A DNA stretch of 25,405 nt from a virus: positions 1 to 25,405 of IMG/VR virus record IMGVR_UViG_3300027668_001658. One strand, given 5' to 3'. Below, in pieces: positions 13,510 through 20,111 of this stretch (the first letter of the stretch is position 1; every line of letters starts with the position of its first letter). The notes beneath the pieces are model-generated. The model searched no databases and had not been told where the DNA came from. It saw only the letters and a list, made by a program, of their open reading frames with translations. A program made the position numbers and the translations under genes.

Positions 13510-13920
13510 ATGAGTACAGACGCAATAAATTGGGTTAGGTTATTACCTTGCCCCACCCCAACCACAAAGCTAGTTCTTTTTATGCTTGCAAACTATGCGA
13601 GAAAGGGAACTCATAAGTGCTACCCATCTGAAAAACACCTTGCAGAAATATGCGGAGTATCCGATAGATCAGTGCGTAGGTGCATCGCTTCTCTTGAAGA
13701 GCTTGAGTATATTACAGTTCAAAAAAGATTGGGAACAACCAACCTATATAAGTTAGGCATGGACACCAGAGTCCACCCCCCTGCGGACACCAGTGGCCAC
13801 CCTACTCAGGCCACCAGTGTCCACCCCCCTAGGACACCAGTGTCCTCCAATACATTACCTATACATATTATAAACCCCCCACAAACAAGAAGGAGAACAA
13901 AAAATGACCTTGCTGGATGA
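13510..13920 (+). CDS. Winged-helix replication initiator, lambda O-like
   Basis: 136-residue protein. Residues 1-85 carry a winged helix (HTH_36 type): KLVLFMLANYARKG, CYPSEKHLAEICGVSDRSVRRCIASLEELEYI, then the wing LGTTNLYKL. The C-terminal part is Pro/Thr/His-rich and low complexity. That stretch coincides with four palindromic DNA iterons, so the DNA sequence, not the protein, may be under selection there. In lambda the O protein binds iterons within its own gene. The gene is followed by a primase-helicase (17-base overlap). Lambda O is longer, so the helicase-loading part may be reduced or absent. Confidence 0.78.
   Translation: MSTDAINWVRLLPCPTPTTKLVLFMLANYARKGTHKCYPSEKHLAEICGVSDRSVRRCIASLEELEYITVQKRLGTTNLYKLGMDTRVHPPADTSGHPTQATSVHPPRTPVSSNTLPIHIINPPQTRRRTKNDLAG
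13761..13845. repeat. Four palindromic iterons inside replication gene
   Basis: Four copies of the 14-base dyad GGACACCAGTGTCC at 13761-13774, 13785-13798, 13809-13822 and 13832-13845, each with at most one mismatch (the fourth is exact). Spacing is 24, 24 and 23 bases, close to two helix turns and slightly more, with conserved C-rich linkers (ACCCCCCT). Layout and location are as in lambda-type origins. Confidence 0.88.
13846..13880. other. AT-rich candidate unwinding element of origin
   Basis: Directly 3' of the fourth iteron, 13849-13875 is almost only A and T with a few C. Together with the iterons (13761-13880) it resembles a replication origin where the duplex opens next to initiator binding sites. 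Not proven by sequence. Confidence 0.55.
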
Positions 13921-15616
13921 AGCGTTTGAAAAGCATGGCCTTAAAATAGGCCACTTAGATGAAGGGAACCACAAAATAAAATGTCCAGAGTGCCAACCAC
14001 CTCACGACTCACATGATAGGCCAATGTCTGTAGAAATATCTCACGATAAGGTTGTGTTCTTTTGTCACCACTGCGAAAACAAGGGAGGAGTAATGGAGCA
14101 AAGCGCATTAACTGGCACACAAAAAAGAACAGTTCCTCAGAGAAAACCTTTCACACCTAACACCGCAAGCACCTCAACTTTCTTAGATGATTATTTTGAG
14201 AAGAGGGGCATTTCAAAAGAGACCTACGAAGCCTTTAAGGTGTTTTCTGAAAATGATGAGTGGATAGGCTTTCCTTACAATGGAGAGTCAGGACAGTGCG
14301 ACAACATAAAATACAGGCATAAAGATAAGAGATTCAAGCAAAGCAAAGACCCAGTGAAATCTTTATATAATTACAAAGCGGTGGCTGAATCAAATGTGGC
14401 AATTTTTGTAGAGGGCGAAATGGATGCCTTGAGCGTTCACGAATGCGGGTTTACTTGCGTGACTACTTTGCCAGATGGTGCGCCAGCTAAAACCTCCTAC
14501 AAGGAAAATGACAAGAGGTTTCAGTGCTTGCAAACCCATCCACTAAAAGCAAATAAGATTGTTTTATTTTGTGATGCTGATGGTGCTGGTGACAATTTAA
14601 AGAAGGAGCTGATGCATAGATATGGAAAAGTAAAGTGCTGGTATGTGGTTCCTCCAGAAGATTGCAAAGACGCTAACGATGTTCTTATAAAGCATGGCAA
14701 GGAATATTTGCACAACCTGATAACTAATGCGCGGCCTTGTCCAGTTGATGGGCTTTATACGGTAGGCACTTATTACAATGAGGTGATGGACTTATACAGA
14801 GGCAATTACGATAAGCCTGTAAATGTTGGGTACGCAAATCTTGATAAAATTTACAAGGTTATGAAGGGAACATTCCACGTTTGGACAGGTATTCCGAACC
14901 ACGGCAAGAGTACATTTTTAGACCAGTGCTTGATACAGCTTGCAAAAAACCATGATTGGAAATTTGTAATGTTTTCTCCAGAGCATTCCACAAAAATGCA
15001 TATCAGGCGGTTATTGCAAATGCTTACTGGCAAACCTTTTGACCAAGGATTTAATGGGCGAATGACAGAGGAGGAGGCAACCGAAGGGATGCGTTGGATA
15101 CAAAAGCATTTTTTCTTTATAGAAACTAGGGAGCATATCCCTAGCGTGGATAAGATTCTTGAGCTTGCCAAGGTGAGCATACAAAAGTACGGATGCAATG
15201 GCATTGTTATTGACCCTTATAACGAGGTTGACGCAAGTAGAAAGGGTAGCTATAGGGAAGACGAGCATATCCGAGATTTTATTAGCAAGTGCAAGCGGTT
15301 TTGTAAGATGCATGATATTACAACGTGGGTTGTTGCCCATCCTACCAAGCTACAGAAAGAGAACAACGGATACCAAGCGCCCAGCGCATACGACATTAGT
15401 GGCGCGGCTCACTGGCATAACCAAGCTGATGCGGTGGTAGTAGTTCATAGAGATTTTGACAATAACAGTATTCAAGTGATAACGAGGAAGATTAGAGAGC
15501 AAGGAATGTACGGACAGATAGGCGAGGCTACATTTAATTTTGACTTTGCCAGTAGGACGTTTGTAGAGCCTCCTAACGAGGAATATGGATATGGAGGGCG
15601 TGGTAATGGCCGCTAG
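13904..15616 (+). CDS. Primase-helicase, T7 gp4/Twinkle-like
   Basis: 570-residue bifunctional replication protein. A zinc ribbon has CPEC (27-30) and CHHC (54-57). A TOPRIM primase domain shows VEGEMDALS (about 169-177) and FCDADGAGDN (about 222-231). A RecA-like helicase domain has Walker A GIPNHGKST (about 328-336), ending with a hydrophobic strand carrying an acidic residue (GIVIDPYNEVD) and WVVAHPTK. The domain order matches phage T7 gp4 and mitochondrial Twinkle, which unwind DNA and lay down primers at the fork. AAGGAG stands 8 bases before the ATG. It overlaps the initiator gene by 17 bases. Confidence 0.92.
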   Translation: MTLLDEAFEKHGLKIGHLDEGNHKIKCPECQPPHDSHDRPMSVEISHDKVVFFCHHCENKGGVMEQSALTGTQKRTVPQRKPFTPNTASTSTFLDDYFEKRGISKETYEAFKVFSENDEWIGFPYNGESGQCDNIKYRHKDKRFKQSKDPVKSLYNYKAVAESNVAIFVEGEMDALSVHECGFTCVTTLPDGAPAKTSYKENDKRFQCLQTHPLKANKIVLFCDADGAGDNLKKELMHRYGKVKCWYVVPPEDCKDANDVLIKHGKEYLHNLITNARPCPVDGLYTVGTYYNEVMDLYRGNYDKPVNVGYANLDKIYKVMKGTFHVWTGIPNHGKSTFLDQCLIQLAKNHDWKFVMFSPEHSTKMHIRRLLQMLTGKPFDQGFNGRMTEEEATEGMRWIQKHFFFIETREHIPSVDKILELAKVSIQKYGCNGIVIDPYNEVDASRKGSYREDEHIRDFISKCKRFCKMHDITTWVVAHPTKLQKENNGYQAPSAYDISGAAHWHNQADAVVVVHRDFDNNSIQVITRKIREQGMYGQIGEATFNFDFASRTFVEPPNEEYGYGGRGNGR

Positions 15617-15941
15617 TTCAAAAGGTGAAGAGGCGCTTTGCATATTGCTTAGGCACTACAAAATACCTTATCACAGAGAGTTTAGGTTTCACGATATAAG
15701 AAAGTGGCGGTTTGACTTTGTGATAGGGGACTTTCCTTCAATGCTAAAAATTGCGATTGAGGTTGAGGGGGGTGTCTATGCTAATGGGCGGCATACAAGA
15801 GGGTCGGGGTATTCTGCTGATCTGATTAAGTACAACACCGCAATGATGGGTGGGTGGCGAGTCTTAAGATATACAACCAGCCAGATAAGCGAAAACGTGA
15901 TACATGATATTAAATACTTAATAAAAACGGAGAGAAAATAA
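15606..15941 (+). CDS. Vsr/DUF559-like endonuclease-fold protein
   Basis: 111 residues from the ATG at 15606; GGAGG stands 8 bases upstream, so the in-frame ATG at 15585 is rejected. The core RKWRFDFVIGD...IAIEVEGGVY...GRHTRGSGYSADLIKYN...GWRVLRYTTSQI matches the DUF559/Vsr-type PD-(D/E)XK fold: acidic residue after the first strand (Phe-Asp), E-x-E, and conserved YN/GWRVLR. Family members repair mismatches or act as nicking nucleases. It overlaps the primase stop by 11 bases, so it is part of the replication transcript, perhaps for resolving or restarting forks. Confidence 0.8.
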   Translation: MAASSKGEEALCILLRHYKIPYHREFRFHDIRKWRFDFVIGDFPSMLKIAIEVEGGVYANGRHTRGSGYSADLIKYNTAMMGGWRVLRYTTSQISENVIHDIKYLIKTERK

Positions 15942-16189
15942 TGAAAAAAATGAAAAAGACGGAAAAAGAATTATCAAGGTTAGATGCCCTTTCAACAAAT
16001 GTTATCAGGTTGATGCGAGAGCATGGAGTAAGCCAGAGCGATATTTCTAGGGCTACAGACCTATGCCAACCACTTATCAGCAGAACCTTGTCTGGATGCA
16101 ACCCAAGAGTTACGACTGTGCAGACTTTAGCTGATTACTTTGATGTAAGTATGGATGAACTGCTAAGGAGAAAACGACGTGAATGGTGA
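15941..16189 (+). CDS. XRE-type helix-turn-helix regulator
   Basis: 82 residues with a Lys-rich N-terminal arm (MKKMKKTEKEL) followed by an HTH: VIRLMREHGVSQSDISRATDLCQPLISRTLSGCNPRVTTVQTLADYFDVSMDELL. The arrangement fits SinR/XRE single-domain regulators. ATG overlaps the upstream stop as TAATG. It is co-transcribed with primase genes and could repress early promoters later in infection; targets are unknown. Confidence 0.86.
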   Translation: MKKMKKTEKELSRLDALSTNVIRLMREHGVSQSDISRATDLCQPLISRTLSGCNPRVTTVQTLADYFDVSMDELLRRKRREW

Positions 16190-16535
16190 AAACAATTCTT
16201 ATACACAAAACCTAAGGTCTGACCCTCTTGATAAATGCATTGAAGTTTGGGAGGACGCTATTGCTAACTATGAGGCGGCTCAAATTAGATATATTGAGGT
16301 TGAATCTAGCTTTAAAGCGTGGGAGGCCGCTATCAAGATGGCGCATATGAGAAATAAGGCATCGGGGGTTATGGCAGAGGGGCTAGTGAGAACCCATAAC
16401 GATTGGGAGGGAAGGTATCTTGAGGCTCAAACTTTATCGGTTAGGGCTGAGACAGCCAAAAGGATATTAAGAATATCAGAGGCCAAATGGGAAACGGAAA
16501 GATCACGACAGGTAAGTCTAAGAAATTTAAAGTAG
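16179..16535 (+). CDS. Coiled-coil hypothetical protein (GTG start)
   Basis: 118 residues starting at GTG 16179 (AAGGAG 8 bases upstream), overlapping the regulator stop. The chain is highly helical, Ala/Glu/Arg-rich and probably a coiled coil (EVWEDAIANYEAAQIRYIEV... and RAETAKRILRISEAKWE). Similar small helical proteins follow primase genes in other phages, but I cannot name a function. It ends the plus-strand unit, just before a gene-free repeat-bearing region. Confidence 0.7.
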   Translation: MNGENNSYTQNLRSDPLDKCIEVWEDAIANYEAAQIRYIEVESSFKAWEAAIKMAHMRNKASGVMAEGLVRTHNDWEGRYLEAQTLSVRAETAKRILRISEAKWETERSRQVSLRNLK

Positions 16536-16545
16536 ACAAAAAACC

Positions 16546-16676
16546 ATTTTAAAATGCGCTCCAAAAACCAAAAAACTTTTTAAACGAAAAAGAGTTGATC
16601 AAATTTTTATAGGACTAGCGAATAATTTAAAATGTTGCCGAAAAAAGCAAAAAACTTTTTAAGCGAAAAAGAGTTG
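16546..16676. repeat. Direct repeat A, two ~52-bp copies
   Basis: Copies at 16546-16597 and 16624-16676 share a 29-base core (16569-16597 and 16648-16676) with one mismatch, CAAAAAACTTTTTAA followed by a variable base, then CGAAAAAGAGTTG. The upstream part TTTAAAATG is also conserved. One base is inserted between copies. Confidence 0.8.
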
Positions 16677-16843
16677 CGTTTTTTTTAGTTGATGGCTGAA
16701 TAAATAAAAAAATGGCTGAAACTTTTGAAAACCTAAAGTAAAATCACGCTACTCTACAGCCCTTTAACTGCGGGGCTTTCAGGGGGTGACATTTTATTTT
16801 CATTTTTGAATGGGCTTGAATTAGTCCAATAAAAACAACTTAC

Positions 16844-16977
16844 TTTTTTTGACTGGTTTTTAAGGCTTTAGAAATTTACAATTTTTTTGGAGGTCAAACT
16901 TAGGTCTAAATAATTAAGTAATTTTTTTGACGCTGTTTTAAGGGTCTCAGAAATTTATAAAATATTTTAGGGTCTAA
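16844..16977. repeat. Imperfect direct repeat B, two copies
   Basis: Copies at about 16844-16909 and 16922-16977 share the order TTTTTTTGAC, a GTTTTTAAGG-like run, AGAAATTTA, and GGTCTAA. Divergence is greater than in repeat A. The two may form part of one array of binding sites or RNA elements. Confidence 0.6.
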
Positions 16978-17002
16978 TTGTGCGTTTAAAAAAGAAGAGA
17001 AA

Positions 17003-17034
17003 AAACCCCACTTAGTAGTCAGCTAGTGGGGTTT
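17003..17034. terminator. Bidirectional rho-independent terminator
   Basis: AAACCCCACT (17003-17012) pairs perfectly with AGTGGGGTTT (17025-17034), a 10-bp stem with 12-base loop. T-rich tails follow on both strands (TTTGTTTTT on plus, TTTTTTCTC on minus). It separates the plus-strand replication unit from the minus-strand cyclotransferase/amidoligase unit. Confidence 0.85.
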
Positions 17035-17038
17035 GTTT

Positions 17039-17470
17039 TTATTGCTGGTTTAAATAACTATCGGTAACAGCATCTTTGAGCTTTCTGTTGTCTAGCGAGA
17101 AATCATAATATCCTGTAGCAATTCCGTCAAGGTAGCAGTTGGAGGGTGGAGATATCCTATCTTGGTTTCGCATAATGTAAATCATAACCAATCCATGCTC
17201 TGTCTCAATAAACTTTTTAACGTACAGGTTAGGGTACCCTTCGTATCTATCAAGGCTCTTTTCACAATCTTTTGTTATCTTCCACAATCCTAGTGGAACA
17301 GAACTTCCATCTGTAGATACCTCTACATCGGCAACCCCTCTAAATTTTAGCGCGTGTCCCTTCAGCGTATAGCTTTCTACAGGCGTAGCGTTCTTGCATC
17401 TAAACTCCATCTGGTCTTTGTTAAGGTTAGAGCCATAAGCCCCATATAAGTATTCAGTTATTGTATTCAT
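17039..17470 (-). CDS. Gamma-glutamylcyclotransferase-like (AIG2/GGCT) protein
   Basis: 143-residue enzyme fold of the GGCT-like family. YGSNL (12-16) forms the substrate-binding loop, and LDRYEGYP carries the catalytic acidic residue Glu77. The family cyclises gamma-glutamyl amides to release 5-oxoproline, i.e. cleaves gamma-glutamyl linkages. There is no signal peptide; the enzyme should be cytosolic. It lies 36 bases downstream of an amidoligase gene on the same strand. Ligase plus cyclotransferase pairs are described in phages (Iyer and colleagues on amidoligases), which suggests that one makes and the other removes an amide. AAAGGA precedes the ATG. Confidence 0.88.
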   Translation of the reverse strand: MNTITEYLYGAYGSNLNKDQMEFRCKNATPVESYTLKGHALKFRGVADVEVSTDGSSVPLGLWKITKDCEKSLDRYEGYPNLYVKKFIETEHGLVMIYIMRNQDRISPPSNCYLDGIATGYYDFSLDNRKLKDAVTDSYLNQQ

Positions 17471-17505
17471 CTTGATGTTTCCTTTTTGGGTTGTTTAATT
17501 TGGTT

Positions 17506-18519
17506 TTAAGAAAGCTCTTCTTGGCGCTCTCTCAGGTAATCTTGCACTTGGGTACTCACCCCTTGGTATAAGCCAGAATCTACAACGCCTGTAGCTCTTG
17601 CTAGTGGGCGGCTAGTGTTAGGCATGGTGTAGCACTCAAAACGCTCAAGAAAGCTGTTGGCTCTGGCCTCAGTAAACACACCCTCGGCAGTGTAATAATC
17701 ATTTAACTCAGGGTTAGTTATTACTGTTGCGCTTTCACCTACAGTAAGGTTCCACGCTTGCAGGTTTCTATTCCAAACCATAGAGCCGTTAGCGTTCTCA
17801 ACAGCATTTCTAATGGCAGAGTAGGCGCGTTTTGTGGGTGGGCGCTTGCCTGTACCGCTGGCCGCTACTGCACAGCTAGTTTCAACAAATTGCATTAAAA
17901 AGCTCAACCAGTTAACAATTTTCTTAAACTCAGTAGTTCCGCTATGCTGGCGAAACTCAATAGAGCCTCTACTGGCTATGTTAGTTAGGTTTACTTTGTA
18001 GTAACGCTCTGCGGCTCTAGCCGCGTTAGGCTTACACGTTGCGCGTTTAACAGCGTTCTTTACGCTTTCAGTGCTGGCACACCAGCGAGGGCTACCTCTG
18101 CGAGAGCGAGGCATACAAAGATCAATTTGCTCTTCGTGGTTTGAGTACCGCTCATAGGTAGTTTTGATTTCATTAATGTTCATTTCACGGCAATCTAAAT
18201 GAACGTGCAACCCGCAACTTCTGTTAACAGTAACGCCCTCAACAGAGTTGAGCGCCTCAATAACTTTCTCAAGCTCTCTGACACCCTCAACACCGTTAAG
18301 AATAGGGCTAACCAACTCGCCAGCATGGCCGCGAACACCGTTTAGAGATCCATCATATACAACTTTCCAGTAGCTAGTTGTTTGGTGAGTGTAGCCAGCA
18401 TAAACACATTCAACACCCTCAAGGCTGTTTATAACTTGAGCAACTTGCCTAGGGCAAGCGCCAACAAACTCAACTTCAATTCCGAAACTCTTGTTGCTAA
18501 TTACTGGTAAATTTAACAT
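17506..18519 (-). CDS. Amidoligase (COOH-NH2 ligase, glutamine-synthetase fold)
   Basis: 337 residues from the ATG at 18519 (MLNLPVISNKSFGIEVEF); AAAGG stands upstream, so the longer in-frame extension to 18609 is rejected. Motifs: GIEVEF strand, YDGSLNGVRGHAGELVSP, CGLHVHLD, and KVNL-x-GSIEFRQHSGT near 210-230 make the glutamine-synthetase-like active site that forms amide bonds from ATP, a carboxylate and an amine. In the amidoligase_2 family, the substrate is unknown; peptide tags or small-molecule amides have been proposed. Arg- and Ala-rich middle and C-terminal regions are unusual. Paired with the cyclotransferase. Confidence 0.88.
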   Translation of the reverse strand: MLNLPVISNKSFGIEVEFVGACPRQVAQVINSLEGVECVYAGYTHQTTSYWKVVYDGSLNGVRGHAGELVSPILNGVEGVRELEKVIEALNSVEGVTVNRSCGLHVHLDCREMNINEIKTTYERYSNHEEQIDLCMPRSRRGSPRWCASTESVKNAVKRATCKPNAARAAERYYKVNLTNIASRGSIEFRQHSGTTEFKKIVNWLSFLMQFVETSCAVAASGTGKRPPTKRAYSAIRNAVENANGSMVWNRNLQAWNLTVGESATVITNPELNDYYTAEGVFTEARANSFLERFECYTMPNTSRPLARATGVVDSGLYQGVSTQVQDYLRERQEELS

Positions 18520-18565
18520 TTTCAAGCACCTTTTATGGGTTGGTTTCTTTCTCTCTACATAATTT

Positions 18566-18593
18566 ATTATACAGAGTTTCCTATGGTAAACAA
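18566..18593 (-). promoter_or_regulatory. Promoter for amidoligase unit
   Basis: Minus strand TTGTTT (18593-18588), 16-base spacer, TATAAT (18571-18566), about 47 bases before the ATG at 18519. Confidence 0.6.
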
Positions 18594-18604
18594 GGGTTAA
18601 TTTG

Positions 18605-18669
18605 CACATATTGTACTTTTTTTTATTCTTTTTGGGCTTTTCTCACTGCAACCCATGATGTACAATGTG
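18605..18669. promoter_or_regulatory. Inverted GTACAAT motifs in divergent intergenic region
   Basis: CACATATTGTAC (18605-18616) and GTACAATGTG (18660-18669) are near-complements in opposite orientation, 43 bases apart. TACAAT at 18661-18666 could be the -10 of a promoter for the ParB gene, with only a weak -35 near 18638. A shared regulator for both units is possible. Confidence 0.35.
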
Positions 18670-18695
18670 TTTTTGACTTACAAAAAGAGTGTCAG

Positions 18696-19274
18696 ATGAC
18701 TACAATTCACGCCAAAGATATGACAGAAGTTCCCGTCGACGATTTAATTCCTTATGATAGAAACCCTAATATTCATTCAAATGAACAAATAATTCAGCTT
18801 GCAAATAGCATCCGAGAGTGGGGTTTTACAGTCCCAATATTGATTGATGAAAATCAAGTTGTCCTTGCTGGGCATGGTCGACTGTTCGCGGCTAAATCTT
18901 TAAGTATGGAAACGGTTCCATGTATCACGGCAAGAGGTTGGTCAGACACTCAGAAAAAGGCGTACGTCATTGCGGACAATAAGTTGTCAGAGGGTAGCGA
19001 GTGGGATAGCTCTCTGTATTTTTCAGAGCTTAAAGAGATAAATAGTTCAGGATTCAGTCTTGATTTAATTGGTTTTGATGAAAGCATTTCCTTAGATTTT
19101 GAGCCAAATTTACAGCCGACAACTTCGTTTGCAGATGTTAATGAGGGTGATATAAATAAGGCCGAAACAGCAATGTCAGATAACATGGATAGGCTAACTG
19201 GAGATCGTTCAGAAAAAGGGACTGAGGTTATGTGTCCATATTGTGCAGAGAGCTTTATTTTTGACGGCATTTAA
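18696..19274 (+). CDS. ParB/sulfiredoxin-domain protein with C-terminal CxxC
   Basis: 192 residues from the ATG at 18696 (MTTIHAKDMTEVPVDDLIPYDRNPN), the first credible start; the 52-codon upstream extension is hydrophobic and runs into the control region. The N-terminal ParB nuclease-like domain has DLIPYDRNPN, SIREWGFTVPILID, and AGHGRLFAAKSL. The middle is acidic and linker-like. The end is VMCPYCAESFIFDG, a short zinc-finger-like tip. Phage ParB domains of this kind often precede a DNA methyltransferase domain in one chain; here none is attached. First gene of the right-hand plus operon. Confidence 0.85.
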   Translation: MTTIHAKDMTEVPVDDLIPYDRNPNIHSNEQIIQLANSIREWGFTVPILIDENQVVLAGHGRLFAAKSLSMETVPCITARGWSDTQKKAYVIADNKLSEGSEWDSSLYFSELKEINSSGFSLDLIGFDESISLDFEPNLQPTTSFADVNEGDINKAETAMSDNMDRLTGDRSEKGTEVMCPYCAESFIFDGI

Positions 19275-19551
19275 TAGAGAAAACCAGACTAATGCGTTAT
19301 CTAAAGTGCTAGAAAAGCATGATTGGGTATTTGCTAAAACAATGCCTAAAAACCCTCATTTCTATACGCGCAAAAGAGATTGGAGCGACCAAGAATTGTT
19401 TGTAAAATGCGCTCACAAAATAAGGGAGCTAGGAAAATCCGAGATGTTTCGGGGTTGGCCTTACGTTTGTTTTAACTTTAATGGATATAAATATTGGGTT
19501 ATGGATAAGAATCCAAGCGATGCGGTAATTATAAACAGGAAAGTGTTATGA
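19261..19551 (+). CDS. Small hypothetical protein
   Basis: 96 residues from TTG 19261, 8 bases after AGAGAG; GTG 19243 is an alternative. WVFAKTMPKNPHFYTRKRDW, then FNFNGYKYWVMDKN and IINRKVL recall a recurrent small phage family with a PHxYTxR-x-W block and GYKYW, whose function I do not know. It lies between ParB and glycosyltransferase-like genes and overlaps both, so it belongs to the same operon. Lys/Arg/aromatic richness would be compatible with nucleic-acid binding. Confidence 0.65.
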   Translation: MTAFNRENQTNALSKVLEKHDWVFAKTMPKNPHFYTRKRDWSDQELFVKCAHKIRELGKSEMFRGWPYVCFNFNGYKYWVMDKNPSDAVIINRKVL

Positions 19552-20111
19552 GATATATTTTGCGGACTTGTGCTGGTAGAGAGCATTATGCTGATTATGT
19601 AAAGAAATGCATTCCATCAGTAGAGGTGTGCTTTGACCAAAAACTGGGTGCAATGAGTAACTTTTTGCAGTCTCTTGAGATGGCAGGTGATGATGCCGTT
19701 GTTAATTTAGAGGATGATATTTGGATAACTCATAATTTTGAGGAAAAGCTAAGGGCAGTTGTATCTGGCAATCCAAACTCAGTAATTCAATTTTTTAGCA
19801 TGAGAAAAGCTGATCGGGATATTGGCAGTAGGTGGGACTCTGGGAAATCTTACCTGATGGCACAATGCACTTACCTACCTAAAAAAGTATCGCGTGGCAT
19901 ATTAGCATTCAGCAAAAAGTACGATAATATTGAACACAAATCGCACCCTTTAGATTCAATGGTTGCTGATTACTTGAGCAAAGCAAGAATGAAATACTGG
20001 ATTCATTGTCCAAGTTTAGTTGACCACAGAGTTGGTAAATCAATGATAGACCCAAGAAGAGCAAGCACAAACAGACAATCGTTTACTTTTAGGGATGGAA
20101 TATATGGCTGA
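19548..20111 (+). CDS. Glycosyltransferase-like protein (GT-A fold suspected)
   Basis: 187 residues. MRYILRTCAGREHYADYVKKCIPS is a Rossmann-like start. AVVNLEDDIWI (about 50-60) places Glu55-Asp56-Asp57 after a hydrophobic strand, as in the metal-binding DxD of GT-A enzymes or the LEDD of GT25. YWIHCPSLVDHRVGKS near the end resembles the C-terminal Pro-x-Leu-x-x-His motif of phage glycosyltransferases. Acceptors in such enzymes may be modified DNA bases or surface sugar; which applies here is unknown. AGGA 7 bases before the ATG. Beside an oxygenase-like gene. Confidence 0.65.
   Translation: MRYILRTCAGREHYADYVKKCIPSVEVCFDQKLGAMSNFLQSLEMAGDDAVVNLEDDIWITHNFEEKLRAVVSGNPNSVIQFFSMRKADRDIGSRWDSGKSYLMAQCTYLPKKVSRGILAFSKKYDNIEHKSHPLDSMVADYLSKARMKYWIHCPSLVDHRVGKSMIDPRRASTNRQSFTFRDGIYG

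Larger units (their letters stand above)
16536..17002. other. Gene-free AT-rich repeat region
   Basis: No reading frame over about ten codons with a start is convincing on either strand. The DNA is unusually rich in A and T runs and holds two families of imperfect direct repeats, described separately, plus a small AGCCC/GGGCT hairpin near 16758-16777. Possible roles are regulatory RNA, second origin or partition site, or a terminator-rich buffer. Confidence 0.6.

Noticed and set aside
13761-13845. CRISPR-like array
   Set aside because: Units are 14-base palindromes with short, conserved linkers of about 10 bases, no unique spacers, and lie within a coding gene. Iterons fit better.
14851-15340. 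Two minus-strand frames within the primase-helicase gene
   Set aside because: They overlap a highly conserved helicase domain, lack ribosome sites and show no recognisable protein features.
18540-18695. N-terminal extension of the ParB-domain protein and of the amidoligase across the intergenic region
   Set aside because: The extensions run through promoter sequence and lack ribosome sites; ATGs at 18696 and 18519 have better support.
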